Assembly: GCA_950054155.1 (NCBI GenBank)
Contig: CATLOT010000029.1
Span: forward strand, 1 to 49,717
Direction of reading: 5' to 3'
Length of the DNA: 49,717 bases
Source: an uncultured Bacteriovoracaceae bacterium
GTDB taxonomy: Bacteria > Bdellovibrionota > Bacteriovoracia > Bacteriovoracales > Bacteriovoracaceae
Shown in pieces: positions 32,349-39,606 of this stretch; position 1 is the stretch's first letter; every line of letters begins with the position of its first letter. Both the position numbers and the translations under genes were made by a program. Under the pieces are notes generated by a model. That model was not told the origin of the DNA, searched no databases, and was given only the letters and a program-made list of their open reading frames with translations.

Positions 32349-33506
32349 TCAAATGACCTTGAGTGCATTGTCGAGGTCATCAATAAGGTCATCACAGTCC
32401 TCAACTCCCACGGAGAGTCTGACCAGATTATCCAAGATTCCAATTTCTTCACGAACTACTTTTGGAATAGAGTGATGGGTCATAATGGCAGGATGTTCGA
32501 TAAGACTTTCTACCCCGCCTAAACTTTCAGCAAGAGCAAAGAGCTTAACTTTCTCAAGGAATTTTTTCGATTTCTTGAGGTCTCCTTTAAGAAGAATGGT
32601 GATCATCCCTCCAAAGCCACTCATTTGCTTTTTTGCTAAGCGGTAGTCAGGGTGGGACTTGAGCCCCGGGTAAATGACTTTTTCAACCTTGGGATGGGAC
32701 TCAAGAAATCGAGCAACCCTAAGGGCATTTTTTTGATGGGCTTCCATACGAAGGGCGAGAGTTTTTAATCCTCTTAATACGAGCCACGAATCAAAGGGGG
32801 ATTGGCTTGGACCCATCGAGTTTTGCAGGGTCCAGCACTTTTGATGAATCGTCTTGTTATTTGTCATCATACACCCACCAACCACATCACTATGACCATT
32901 GAGGTATTTGGTCATGGAGTGCATGACAATATCTGCACCAAGAGTCAGGGGCTTTTGAAAGTAGGAACTCATAAAAGTGTTGTCGACAACTGAGAGCGCC
33001 TTATATTTCTTAGCTAAGGCCGTCACTTTTTTGATGTCTGTAATCTTGAGCATGGGGTTTGTTGGAGTTTCAAGCCAAAGAAGTTTAGGTTTTAAACTTT
33101 TAAGAGCTTGCTCAACTTCTTTCGGATCAGTCGTATTAATGAAGTGAATATCATGAATATCATTAAAAACTGTGGTGAGAATGCGATAGGTGCCACCATA
33201 GACATCGTCGCCACAGAGAATCGTTGAGCCCTTAGGAAGAGAGTGAAGGATCAAACTTATGATTCCAAGTCCACTGGCAGCCACTAGGGCGTACTTGGCC
33301 TCTTCGAGGCTAGCAAGACATTCTTCAAGACGTGTGCGGGTAGGATTATGGGAGCGAGAATACTCATAACCTTTATGCTTACCAGGGCTCTCCTGGACAA
33401 AAGTCGTCGTTTGATAAATAGGGGGCATGATTGCCCCCGTCTCTTTATCAGGATGACCACCGACATGGATGACCTTGGTTGCAAAGTTCATTTTCTTCTT
33501 TGCCAC
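32349..33506 (-). CDS. cystathionine gamma-synthase/lyase family PLP enzyme
   Basis: 385 residues, GTG start with AGGAAC upstream. YEYSRSHNPTRTRLEECLASLE and the PLP lysine Lys200 in HSMTKYLNGHSDVVGG define the Cys/Met metabolism PLP family; SVVDNTFMS holds the Asp that contacts the cofactor. Synthases and lyases of this family are hard to separate by sequence. The gene lies 9 bases after a cystathionine beta-synthase, so a lyase that splits cystathionine into cysteine, 2-oxobutyrate and ammonia (reverse transsulfuration) is the better reading. Last gene of the long leftward run. Confidence 0.93.
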   Translation of the reverse strand: MAKKKMNFATKVIHVGGHPDKETGAIMPPIYQTTTFVQESPGKHKGYEYSRSHNPTRTRLEECLASLEEAKYALVAASGLGIISLILHSLPKGSTILCGDDVYGGTYRILTTVFNDIHDIHFINTTDPKEVEQALKSLKPKLLWLETPTNPMLKITDIKKVTALAKKYKALSVVDNTFMSSYFQKPLTLGADIVMHSMTKYLNGHSDVVGGCMMTNNKTIHQKCWTLQNSMGPSQSPFDSWLVLRGLKTLALRMEAHQKNALRVARFLESHPKVEKVIYPGLKSHPDYRLAKKQMSGFGGMITILLKGDLKKSKKFLEKVKLFALAESLGGVESLIEHPAIMTHHSIPKVVREEIGILDNLVRLSVGVEDCDDLIDDLDNALKVI

Positions 33507-33515
33507 GCTTTGTTC

Positions 33516-34907
33516 CTAGTAGGCTCTGGTCTTACTGAGGTATTGAAGAACATCAATATCAGTAAGAATATCGACAAGCTGATCGCCTTTCATAACAAGG
33601 GCAACATCTTTTTGAAGAAGAGCATCGGCAACAGTTGAAAGGAGCTCATTCTGATTTACAATTTTGTAATTCATGTTGAAGGCAAGGGAGATATTATCTT
33701 CTTGGTTAAATTCACCCATCATGACAGGTTTAAGAAGGGCTTTCTCTGAAACAAGCCCTTTAATCGCACCGGACTCATCGGTACAGGGAAGTTGCGAGAT
33801 ACCAGCTTCATCCATCAGCGTAATGGCCTCACCAATGGAAGCCTTATCTGAGATTGTTTTAATATTACCCGTCTTATTGAGATGAGTAAGAACATCCTTA
33901 ATTTGAACGTCAAAAGAGCTATCAAGGTAACCATTATCACTCATCCAATCGTCATTGTAGATCTTAGAGGCATAACGATTTCCTGAATCGTGAAGAAGGA
34001 CAAGAATTTTCTTAGGAGTCTTTTGCTTTTGGGCATATTTGATAGCACCGCAAATCGCAGCGCCAGCAGAACCACCAGCATAGACGCCTTCTTCTTTAAG
34101 AAGTCTTCTCGTCATAAGAAAAGACTCTTTATCGCCAACCATTTCCCATTCATCGATATTATCGAAGTCATAGTTTTCGGGAATGAAGTCTTCTCCAACT
34201 CCTTCGAGAACATAGGTCTTGGCTTCAATCATTTCACCAGTCTTTGCATAGTGAGCAACGATTGATCCCTCACAATCGATTCCAACAATTTCAACATTAG
34301 GCATCTTCTCTTTGAAGAAGCGACCGCAACCTGAAATTGTTCCCCCTGTTCCAACTGTCGCCATGAAGACATCAAAGTCGCCCTGGGTTTGCTCATACAT
34401 TTCTGGAGCGGTCCAAGTGTAGTGGGTCATTCGGTTATGGAGGTTGTCATATTGATTTACATAGAAAGAGTTAGGAATCGTTTCACTCAGTCTCTTTGAA
34501 ACAGAGTAGTAACTTCTCGGATCTTCCGGAGCAACATTAGTAGGGCAAACAACAACCTTGGCCCCAAATGCTCTGAGGTTATCGATTTTTTCTTTGGACT
34601 GCTTATCGGCAAGAACAAAGATACACTTGTAACCGTGAACAGCTGCCCACATCGCTAGGCCTACGCCTGTGTTACCACTTGTTCCTTCAATAATAGTTCC
34701 CCCTGGTTTTAGGGTTCCTTCTTTGACGGCCTGGTCGAGCATATAAGCACCGATACGGTCTTTTGTTGAACCCCCTGGGTTCATGTACTCAAGCTTAACG
34801 TAAATCTCAGAATCAAGATCTTTAGTGATGTGGTTGAGCTTAATAATGGGAGTGCCACCGATCGCATCAACTACGTTTGCTCTGGCCCCTTTCATGAGAT
34901 TTGTCAT
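33516..34907 (-). CDS. cystathionine beta-synthase with two C-terminal CBS domains
   Basis: 463 residues. The PLP lysine is Lys49 in NPGGSTKDR, and EGTSGNTG (from residue 74) is the substrate loop. The catalytic domain ends near residue 330; the C-terminal 120 residues hold two CBS repeats (EAITLMDEAGISQLPC, VADALLQKDVALV), so the architecture is that of eukaryotic-like CBS, where these bind SAM or adenylates. There is no N-terminal haem domain. It condenses serine and homocysteine to cystathionine in the cytoplasm. AAGGA precedes the ATG. It begins 4 bases after the glutamate-cysteine ligase gene and precedes the cystathionine gamma-lyase-type gene. Confidence 0.94.
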   Translation of the reverse strand: MTNLMKGARANVVDAIGGTPIIKLNHITKDLDSEIYVKLEYMNPGGSTKDRIGAYMLDQAVKEGTLKPGGTIIEGTSGNTGVGLAMWAAVHGYKCIFVLADKQSKEKIDNLRAFGAKVVVCPTNVAPEDPRSYYSVSKRLSETIPNSFYVNQYDNLHNRMTHYTWTAPEMYEQTQGDFDVFMATVGTGGTISGCGRFFKEKMPNVEIVGIDCEGSIVAHYAKTGEMIEAKTYVLEGVGEDFIPENYDFDNIDEWEMVGDKESFLMTRRLLKEEGVYAGGSAGAAICGAIKYAQKQKTPKKILVLLHDSGNRYASKIYNDDWMSDNGYLDSSFDVQIKDVLTHLNKTGNIKTISDKASIGEAITLMDEAGISQLPCTDESGAIKGLVSEKALLKPVMMGEFNQEDNISLAFNMNYKIVNQNELLSTVADALLQKDVALVMKGDQLVDILTDIDVLQYLSKTRAY

Positions 34908-34911
34908 TTTC

Positions 34912-36150
34912 TTATCCTTGGTTATTCTCTTCTTGAACTTTCTTTATTTCGAGTGCACCGGCCATGGTTGAGAGGCGAGATATAATGGCATACACAGCTT
35001 CTTTGGCCTGAAAGTCATTATTCTCTTTAATCTCACTGATGCAGTATTTTCTAAAAACCATGCCACGGCTATTAAGATTACTTTGGCTGTCCTTTTCTGA
35101 ATTCGCACGGACAAATCCTCCCACAGGTTTTCCACCTACGAGATAGATCGCAATTTCAGCGGCCATACCATCATACTTCATTGTCGAATCGACACCTTCT
35201 TGAAGAACAACTGAAGTAAACTTAATCTTATTTTTTCCAATATTCATTTTGTCGCGGTTCTTGCGGTTCATCTCGGAAATCTCTTTTCCAGAAGAGACAA
35301 CCGATATTCCCATTCCATAAGTCCCCTGACTCGCTTTCACAAATATTTTACTTTTTTCAGGCATTGTTGAGAGCATTTGATCGACTTCATTTCCAACGAG
35401 ATCAAGACCCTCTTTTGTTGAGAAATCGACACCTGTAAAACTTTTAAAGTTGGCCATGATGAGATCAGGGTTTATATCGTACTTCGAAGAGAAGTCACCT
35501 ACGACCTTGGCATAGAATTCGAAGTGCTCGCTTTTTTGGCGGCGAAACCACCCAATGAGTGGCGTTGGTACAATGGGGGTCTTGCAATCTTGCCAAGCAA
35601 AGTCGAGCGGATCAGATTGGTCATTATTAAGAAGACCAATATCAAAAGTGATTCCTTCGGCGCTTAGTTGCCCCTCTTCATTGAGATGTCCTCTAAGAAT
35701 ATTGAGTTCAAACTTAGAATGGCTAACAAGGGTGAGGTTTTTCTTTTCCTCTCCAAAGAGCATAGGGTCAAGGCTCACAATTTGTGGCTCAAAACCCGCA
35801 TCTCTAATGGCCATTTGCAGATGAGCGAGGTGATCAAGATAGAATAGATTCTTTGTGTGGGACTCGGGAATGATGGCCACAGTCTGTGCTTCAGAAGCAA
35901 CAGCGAGAAAAGTTTCTTTAAAGGCCTTACTTGAGGCATTGAGGTCAAGCTGGCAAAGATTGTTAAAGCCTGCCGGATACATATTCATATCAACGGGGGC
36001 AAACTTAGTATTGCTCTCTCTAATGTCGACACTTGAATAAACAGGAGTTGGCAGTTCATTCATAACAGCGTCGAGGTCTTCATTTATTTGGTTCCAGTTT
36101 GAAGTAATGAACTCTTCAAGCTGCTCTTTTGTTTGAACTTTATATGTCAT
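34912..36150 (-). CDS. gshA: glutamate-cysteine ligase, proteobacterial GshA type (TIGR02049-like)
   Basis: 412 residues. The sequence follows the glutamate-cysteine ligase family first noted in Acidithiobacillus, which is unrelated in sequence to the E. coli enzyme: SSVDIRESNTKFAPVDMNMYPAGFNN at the N-terminus and KIFVKASQGTYGMGISVV in the middle (nucleotide-binding, ATP-grasp-like) are the clearest marks. It joins glutamate and cysteine to gamma-glutamylcysteine, the first step to glutathione. AAGG lies 8 bases before the ATG. It sits between an ArsA-like ATPase and cystathionine beta-synthase. I see no gshB in the window. Confidence 0.87.
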   Translation of the reverse strand: MTYKVQTKEQLEEFITSNWNQINEDLDAVMNELPTPVYSSVDIRESNTKFAPVDMNMYPAGFNNLCQLDLNASSKAFKETFLAVASEAQTVAIIPESHTKNLFYLDHLAHLQMAIRDAGFEPQIVSLDPMLFGEEKKNLTLVSHSKFELNILRGHLNEEGQLSAEGITFDIGLLNNDQSDPLDFAWQDCKTPIVPTPLIGWFRRQKSEHFEFYAKVVGDFSSKYDINPDLIMANFKSFTGVDFSTKEGLDLVGNEVDQMLSTMPEKSKIFVKASQGTYGMGISVVSSGKEISEMNRKNRDKMNIGKNKIKFTSVVLQEGVDSTMKYDGMAAEIAIYLVGGKPVGGFVRANSEKDSQSNLNSRGMVFRKYCISEIKENNDFQAKEAVYAIISRLSTMAGALEIKKVQEENNQG

Positions 36151-36171
36151 GGTGGGAACCTTCGCTTTAGT

Positions 36172-37224
36172 TTACTTCCAAGAGCTAGCGAGGTTTTTCA
36201 CATGGGTCATGGGCTCGATGTCCAAAACCTCTGGAAAATAGAGAACTTCTTTGTATTGATTCAATCGCTTTGCTCCCATATCTTTTATCGTATTTTCCCT
36301 AGCTTTCATAGAGCTGTGCAGGTGGACAAGGCCCTTGTGAGATGCGTCAGGTTGCCAGTTTTCAAGGTAGGGGGTGAGGGAGCGATTGACGACCAAGAAA
36401 GAATCTTTATGCATGAAGTTTTCAGCGTTTTGTTGCAGGTCCGTGGCTTCATGGGCCTTGCGCTGATCAACGCTGGTTACGAGGAACCAATTGGAATAAT
36501 CTGCTTTTTTGAGGTCTTCTTGAAAGACAAGGGCTTCAGTAAAAGAGGAGCGATTAAGGTAGAGCCCACTTATAGCGTCAATAAACTCGTCAACAAAGCT
36601 TTCTCCCGTAACTTTCTCAAGATAGCTGAGAAGTTTCTTTATACCAGACTTAACAATGAGCGAGAGAAAGCCAGACTTTTGCTCCTCTTTTGATTTACTA
36701 AAGCGCTTTCCAAAGTACTTAAAAATATCCACAAAGCTCTTATCAAAGAATTGGTTAATTTTCTGACTCGATTGAAGAAAATCGATAAAGTGCTTTCCAG
36801 GGGGCGTGTCCAAGATAATGGTGTCGTAGCCCCCAGTTTTGAGGTGGTGTTGAACTTCAATAATCGCCATGATCTCATTCATCCCCCCGTAGGGCTTAGT
36901 GAGAATATTGACGATCGGATTATCAAGACTTGAACCCTCCTGAGAGAGCTTCGCCATTCTCTTTAGGGTTGTCTTAGGATTCATCAGCAGAGCATCAAGC
37001 TGACCATTTTCAAATTGAAAGTCTTCACCAGTAAGGGTGCTGACTTCTCCAGCATTATCATCCTTTATTCCAAGAATTTGTTTAAGCCTTCGAGCAGGGT
37101 CGATGGTAATGAGTAAAACTTTTTTGCCACTCTTTGCTAGGCTATAAGCTCTTGATGTTGCAAGTGTCGTCTTACCAACTCCGCCCGTTCCACAGAAGAG
37201 CTCAATTTTCTTTGAGGGAATCAT
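36172..37224 (-). CDS. ArsA/Get3-like ATPase, second of a tandem pair
   Basis: 350 residues from the ATG at 37224, which overlaps the upstream stop as ATGA. The N-terminal GTGGVGKTT (Walker A with the signature second Lys replaced by Thr at residue 13) and LITIDPARRLKQ are typical of the ArsA anion-transporting / Get3 tail-anchored-protein ATPase family. ILDTPPGKHFIDF is the switch II segment. Standard ArsA-type intradimer Lys (GKGGVGK) is absent at that position here. The partner ATPase upstream keeps GKGGVGK. The pair may form an asymmetric heterodimer. Substrate unknown; such pairs occur in several predatory and myxobacterial genomes as far as I recall. Confidence 0.85.
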   Translation of the reverse strand: MIPSKKIELFCGTGGVGKTTLATSRAYSLAKSGKKVLLITIDPARRLKQILGIKDDNAGEVSTLTGEDFQFENGQLDALLMNPKTTLKRMAKLSQEGSSLDNPIVNILTKPYGGMNEIMAIIEVQHHLKTGGYDTIILDTPPGKHFIDFLQSSQKINQFFDKSFVDIFKYFGKRFSKSKEEQKSGFLSLIVKSGIKKLLSYLEKVTGESFVDEFIDAISGLYLNRSSFTEALVFQEDLKKADYSNWFLVTSVDQRKAHEATDLQQNAENFMHKDSFLVVNRSLTPYLENWQPDASHKGLVHLHSSMKARENTIKDMGAKRLNQYKEVLYFPEVLDIEPMTHVKNLASSWK

Positions 37225-38102
37225 AGAGGCGCTCCCTTTGTGAGGAGATGCTGGCACTCTTTGATGATGGCGGGGGAGCGTTCATGGGCAAAGTGAGGAA
37301 TATGTTTCCATTCCTCGTCACTTAGTTCGCTTAAGAGGCGCTCCTCATGAAGGCACTTTGTTTTGATAAACTCCGGAAGGTCCCCAGGTGAAGCCTCTTT
37401 TAAAGAGGGGCTCAAACTGAGCAGGTCATTTAAGACTAAGCTAAAGTGGGGAACGCCACGACTTGCCAACTGCTCCTTAAGTTCATGGGCTTCTTGAGTG
37501 GCCATGGCCGTAGGAAGTGAGGTGACAACAATATTCATGCGTTCATCTTCAAATATAAAGCGCTCCATTCGGTTGATATCGTCAACGATAAGACCGGTGC
37601 GAAACATTTCTTTAAAGTTGCGAGGGCTCTCCATCATGGTGATGGCGTGGCCTGAGCTTGGAGAGTCGAGAACAATCGTGAGTTCAGAGTCCTCCTCAAG
37701 TTTGTTAATAATATGACCTAGGAGAATCATGTGACCTAGCCCTGGTAGCATATTAAAGAGGGAGCTAAAGAAAGGCGTCTTTAGGATCCACTTCGCAATG
37801 GTCTCACTTCCTAATTTCTTTGCAATATAGGAGCGAGCTGAGCTGTCCATCTCCAGATTAAAGTGGGGGAGGTCTATCTTACTAGCAAGTGTCTGATTGA
37901 GAGGTTGATCAAAGGAATTATAAAGAACCTTCTTGCCTTCTTCTTGAAGAGCTTTGGTAATGGCCATCGCTAGCGTTGTTTTACCAACACCACCCTTACC
38001 TGTGACCATAATAAGTCGTGTTTTCTTAGAAAGAATAAAAGGCAGTGATAAGAAGTTTGTAGTAGCGTCCTTCGACTTCAGGGGCACCCTCTTGTTTGAC
38101 AT
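37221..38102 (-). CDS. ArsA/Get3-like ATPase, first of a tandem pair (start uncertain)
   Basis: Up to 293 residues. LIMVTGKGGVGKTTLAMAI is a full deviant Walker A with signature Lys, and VLDSPSSGHAITM is the switch II segment. Instead of the IDPA motif it has NSFDQPLNQTLAS. The first ATG (38102) gives 30 residues before the P-loop strand and overlaps the barrel gene by 77 bases; the only other ATG falls within the P-loop strand itself and would cut it. A non-ATG start within the overlap is possible. The 3' end overlaps the second ATPase gene as ATGA, so they are translated together. Confidence 0.8.
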   Translation of the reverse strand: MSNKRVPLKSKDATTNFLSLPFILSKKTRLIMVTGKGGVGKTTLAMAITKALQEEGKKVLYNSFDQPLNQTLASKIDLPHFNLEMDSSARSYIAKKLGSETIAKWILKTPFFSSLFNMLPGLGHMILLGHIINKLEEDSELTIVLDSPSSGHAITMMESPRNFKEMFRTGLIVDDINRMERFIFEDERMNIVVTSLPTAMATQEAHELKEQLASRGVPHFSLVLNDLLSLSPSLKEASPGDLPEFIKTKCLHEERLLSELSDEEWKHIPHFAHERSPAIIKECQHLLTKGAPL

Positions 38103-38691
38103 CAAATGGATTGTAGTAAGCGCCCATCAGACCAACTGATACTCTGTCATTAAGTCTTAGGTCACCACCGGCACCAAAATGGTAGCCGAATACTACTTTA
38201 GTCTTTGATTCAACCAATTGGCCATTAAGATCCCTTTGAACCTTCGGTGCATAAAAACCTAGACCACCAACGGCAAAGGGTGAAAAGTTGTCGATTTGGT
38301 AAAGTTTCGCCTTAATACCAATATTAAGAGAGGTCAGCTGAGTGTAGCGACCAGCGAATTCATGCTTTGAGTGGTGAAAATTGGCAAGGAGATCAAAAGA
38401 GTAACTAGCAGCGTAGTTATAGAGAAGATCCCAGGTGATTTTGTCTTCACCTGTGTCATCAAAGTCACCAGCAGTGAAGGTTTGACCGATCCCAATCCCA
38501 AGAGAATGTTTACGATCATTGTTTGGGATCCGTGTCTCCTTAGAGATCTTCCTCACATCGTCCTTGACCTTTTCGGCCTTGTCTTTCGAGGTAAGGTTTT
38601 GGATTGCACTTTTCCCAAAAACAGAAGTGCCAGTGGCAAGAACCACTGGCACAACGTATTTCATAATTTTATTTAGGCTTTTGAGCTTCAT
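38026..38691 (-). CDS. small outer-membrane beta-barrel protein
   Basis: 221 residues with a signal peptide (KYVVPVVLATGTSVFGKSA). The mature part has alternating strand patterns (SLGIGIGQTFTAG, YSFDLLANFHH, FSPFAVGGLGFYAP, VVFGYHFGAGGDL, VSVGLMGAYYNPF) and ends with an aromatic residue (ITAFYSF), as in 8-stranded OmpA/OmpW-like barrels. Its 3' end overlaps the ArsA-like ATPase gene by up to 77 bases. It lies 37 bases after the PhaR-like gene, so it may be the second gene of the run. No ligand can be assigned. Confidence 0.82.
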   Translation of the reverse strand: MKLKSLNKIMKYVVPVVLATGTSVFGKSAIQNLTSKDKAEKVKDDVRKISKETRIPNNDRKHSLGIGIGQTFTAGDFDDTGEDKITWDLLYNYAASYSFDLLANFHHSKHEFAGRYTQLTSLNIGIKAKLYQIDNFSPFAVGGLGFYAPKVQRDLNGQLVESKTKVVFGYHFGAGGDLRLNDRVSVGLMGAYYNPFDVKQEGAPEVEGRYYKLLITAFYSF

Positions 38692-38728
38692 TGACTCTCT
38701 TTCTGTTGAAAGTTTCTACCTTTAAATT

Positions 38729-39124
38729 TTAGTTTAAAGTAGAAGGTGTTTCAACTGAAGGAGTTGTGTTGAACTCAGAAGAACCCATGAAAGGCTTGAA
38801 TTCTTCAGCAGGCTTTTCTTCAACTACTGGAGCTTCGATACCTTCTAGGCCACGGATGTAACCAGTGAATGTACCTTCAGTCGCACGGATAACTCTCTTA
38901 AGAAGTTCAGTGTCACCAGCTTTTGTTGACTTTTTCTCTTGATCAAAAAGAAGTTGGATCTGAGTAGTGTAAGTGATGTCATTCTTAGTTTTGTTATCGA
39001 TAACTTGGATTTCGTGCCCCTCACGGATGATTTGAGCAATTTCTTCCAATGTTACGTAACAGCTTTGATGAGTGTCATAAAGTTTACGGTTTTGGTAGCG
39101 CTTGATGATTCTTACGTCATTCAT
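38729..39124 (-). CDS. phaR: PhaR-type polyhydroxyalkanoate synthesis regulator (PHB_acc_N domain)
   Basis: 131 residues. RIIKRYQNRKLYDTHQSCYVTLEEIAQIIREG is the conserved DNA-binding N-terminal domain of PhaR/PhbF, the repressor of phasin and PHA genes. In PhaR proteins a PHB accumulation domain follows; here the second half is short and acidic or neutral, with little of it recognisable. GGGGA precedes the ATG. There are no phaC, phaA or phasin genes in the window, so the target may be elsewhere or different. It may be the first gene of the leftward run including the barrel and the ATPases. Confidence 0.85.
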   Translation of the reverse strand: MNDVRIIKRYQNRKLYDTHQSCYVTLEEIAQIIREGHEIQVIDNKTKNDITYTTQIQLLFDQEKKSTKAGDTELLKRVIRATEGTFTGYIRGLEGIEAPVVEEKPAEEFKPFMGSSEFNTTPSVETPSTLN

Positions 39125-39212
39125 CTTAATTTCCCCTATTTGTGTGTAAGGCTAATAGTTACCTTTTAGTTTTTAAGTGTGTGTGTAGTCATTGGCGTTA
39201 TAGCAACCTTTG

Positions 39213-39235
39213 ACTAAGCGTTTAACACTTAGTGT
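39213..39235. promoter_or_regulatory. overlapping inverted repeats upstream of phaR-like gene
   Basis: ACTAAG (39213-39218) and CTTAGT (39228-39233) form a 6-base-pair inverted repeat with a 9-base spacer, overlapping the near-perfect palindrome ACACT-T-AGTGT (39225-39235). About 90-110 bases before the PhaR-like start; candidate autoregulatory operator. Confidence 0.35.
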
Positions 39236-39367
39236 AAAAATTTCTTTAACACCATCTGATTTCAATAGTTTTGATTTAAAGCCTTGTGTCATTTCAGAAA
39301 CTTAGACTCTCTTCAAACGAGTGAAATCGTCATAATGCTTTGCTTAACTTTCGAGGACTATGAGTAG

Positions 39368-39386
39368 CAGCATTAAAATGATGCTG
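39368..39386. repeat. inverted repeat CAGCAT / ATGCTG
   Basis: Perfect 6-base-pair stem with a 7-base loop (TAAAATG) in the middle of the long intergenic region. Neither strand has a T-tract after it, so it is not an intrinsic terminator; it could be a protein-binding site or RNA hairpin. Confidence 0.3.
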
Positions 39387-39606
39387 TCAATATAATTGCC
39401 CTGAAAAAATCCTTACAGTGCACAATATGGCCACCTAGAGCCGATTTTCGCCAACTTAGTTGATTGAAACACTGGGTTATAATAGGAACTGAGGGTAAAT
39501 ATTGCTTTGCAGTGCTGTTGCTGAGGTTATTAATCAAAGTGCTCTAACTACTGACGATAAGAATCAAGATGGGTGAGGACCCCCCCTCTTTTCTGAAGGT
39601 TAGTGA

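Larger units (their letters stand above)
39125..39606. other. 482-base intergenic region with inverted repeats
   Basis: The longest non-coding stretch of the window, between the PhaR-like gene and the TPR lipoprotein gene. It holds ACTAAG/CTTAGT and ACACT-T-AGTGT inverted repeats (39213-39235), a CAGCAT/ATGCTG hairpin (39368-39386), a TATAAT (near 39477) with no good -35, and a C7 run just before the TPR gene. No convincing gene was found. An 11-codon ORF at 39360 is too poorly spaced from its GAGGA to trust. Confidence 0.5.

Noticed and set aside
32329-32360. Inverted repeat AAGGTCA/TGACCTT across the convergent stops
   Set aside because: The 18-base loop and lack of T-tract make an intrinsic terminator unlikely.
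39171-39187. Short GT-rich run
   Set aside because: Only about five GT units, expected by chance and not associated with a start codon or promoter spacing.
39360-39395. 11-codon ORF preceded by GAGGA
   Set aside because: Only two bases separate GGA from the ATG, too close for a ribosome site, and the ORF overlaps a hairpin.
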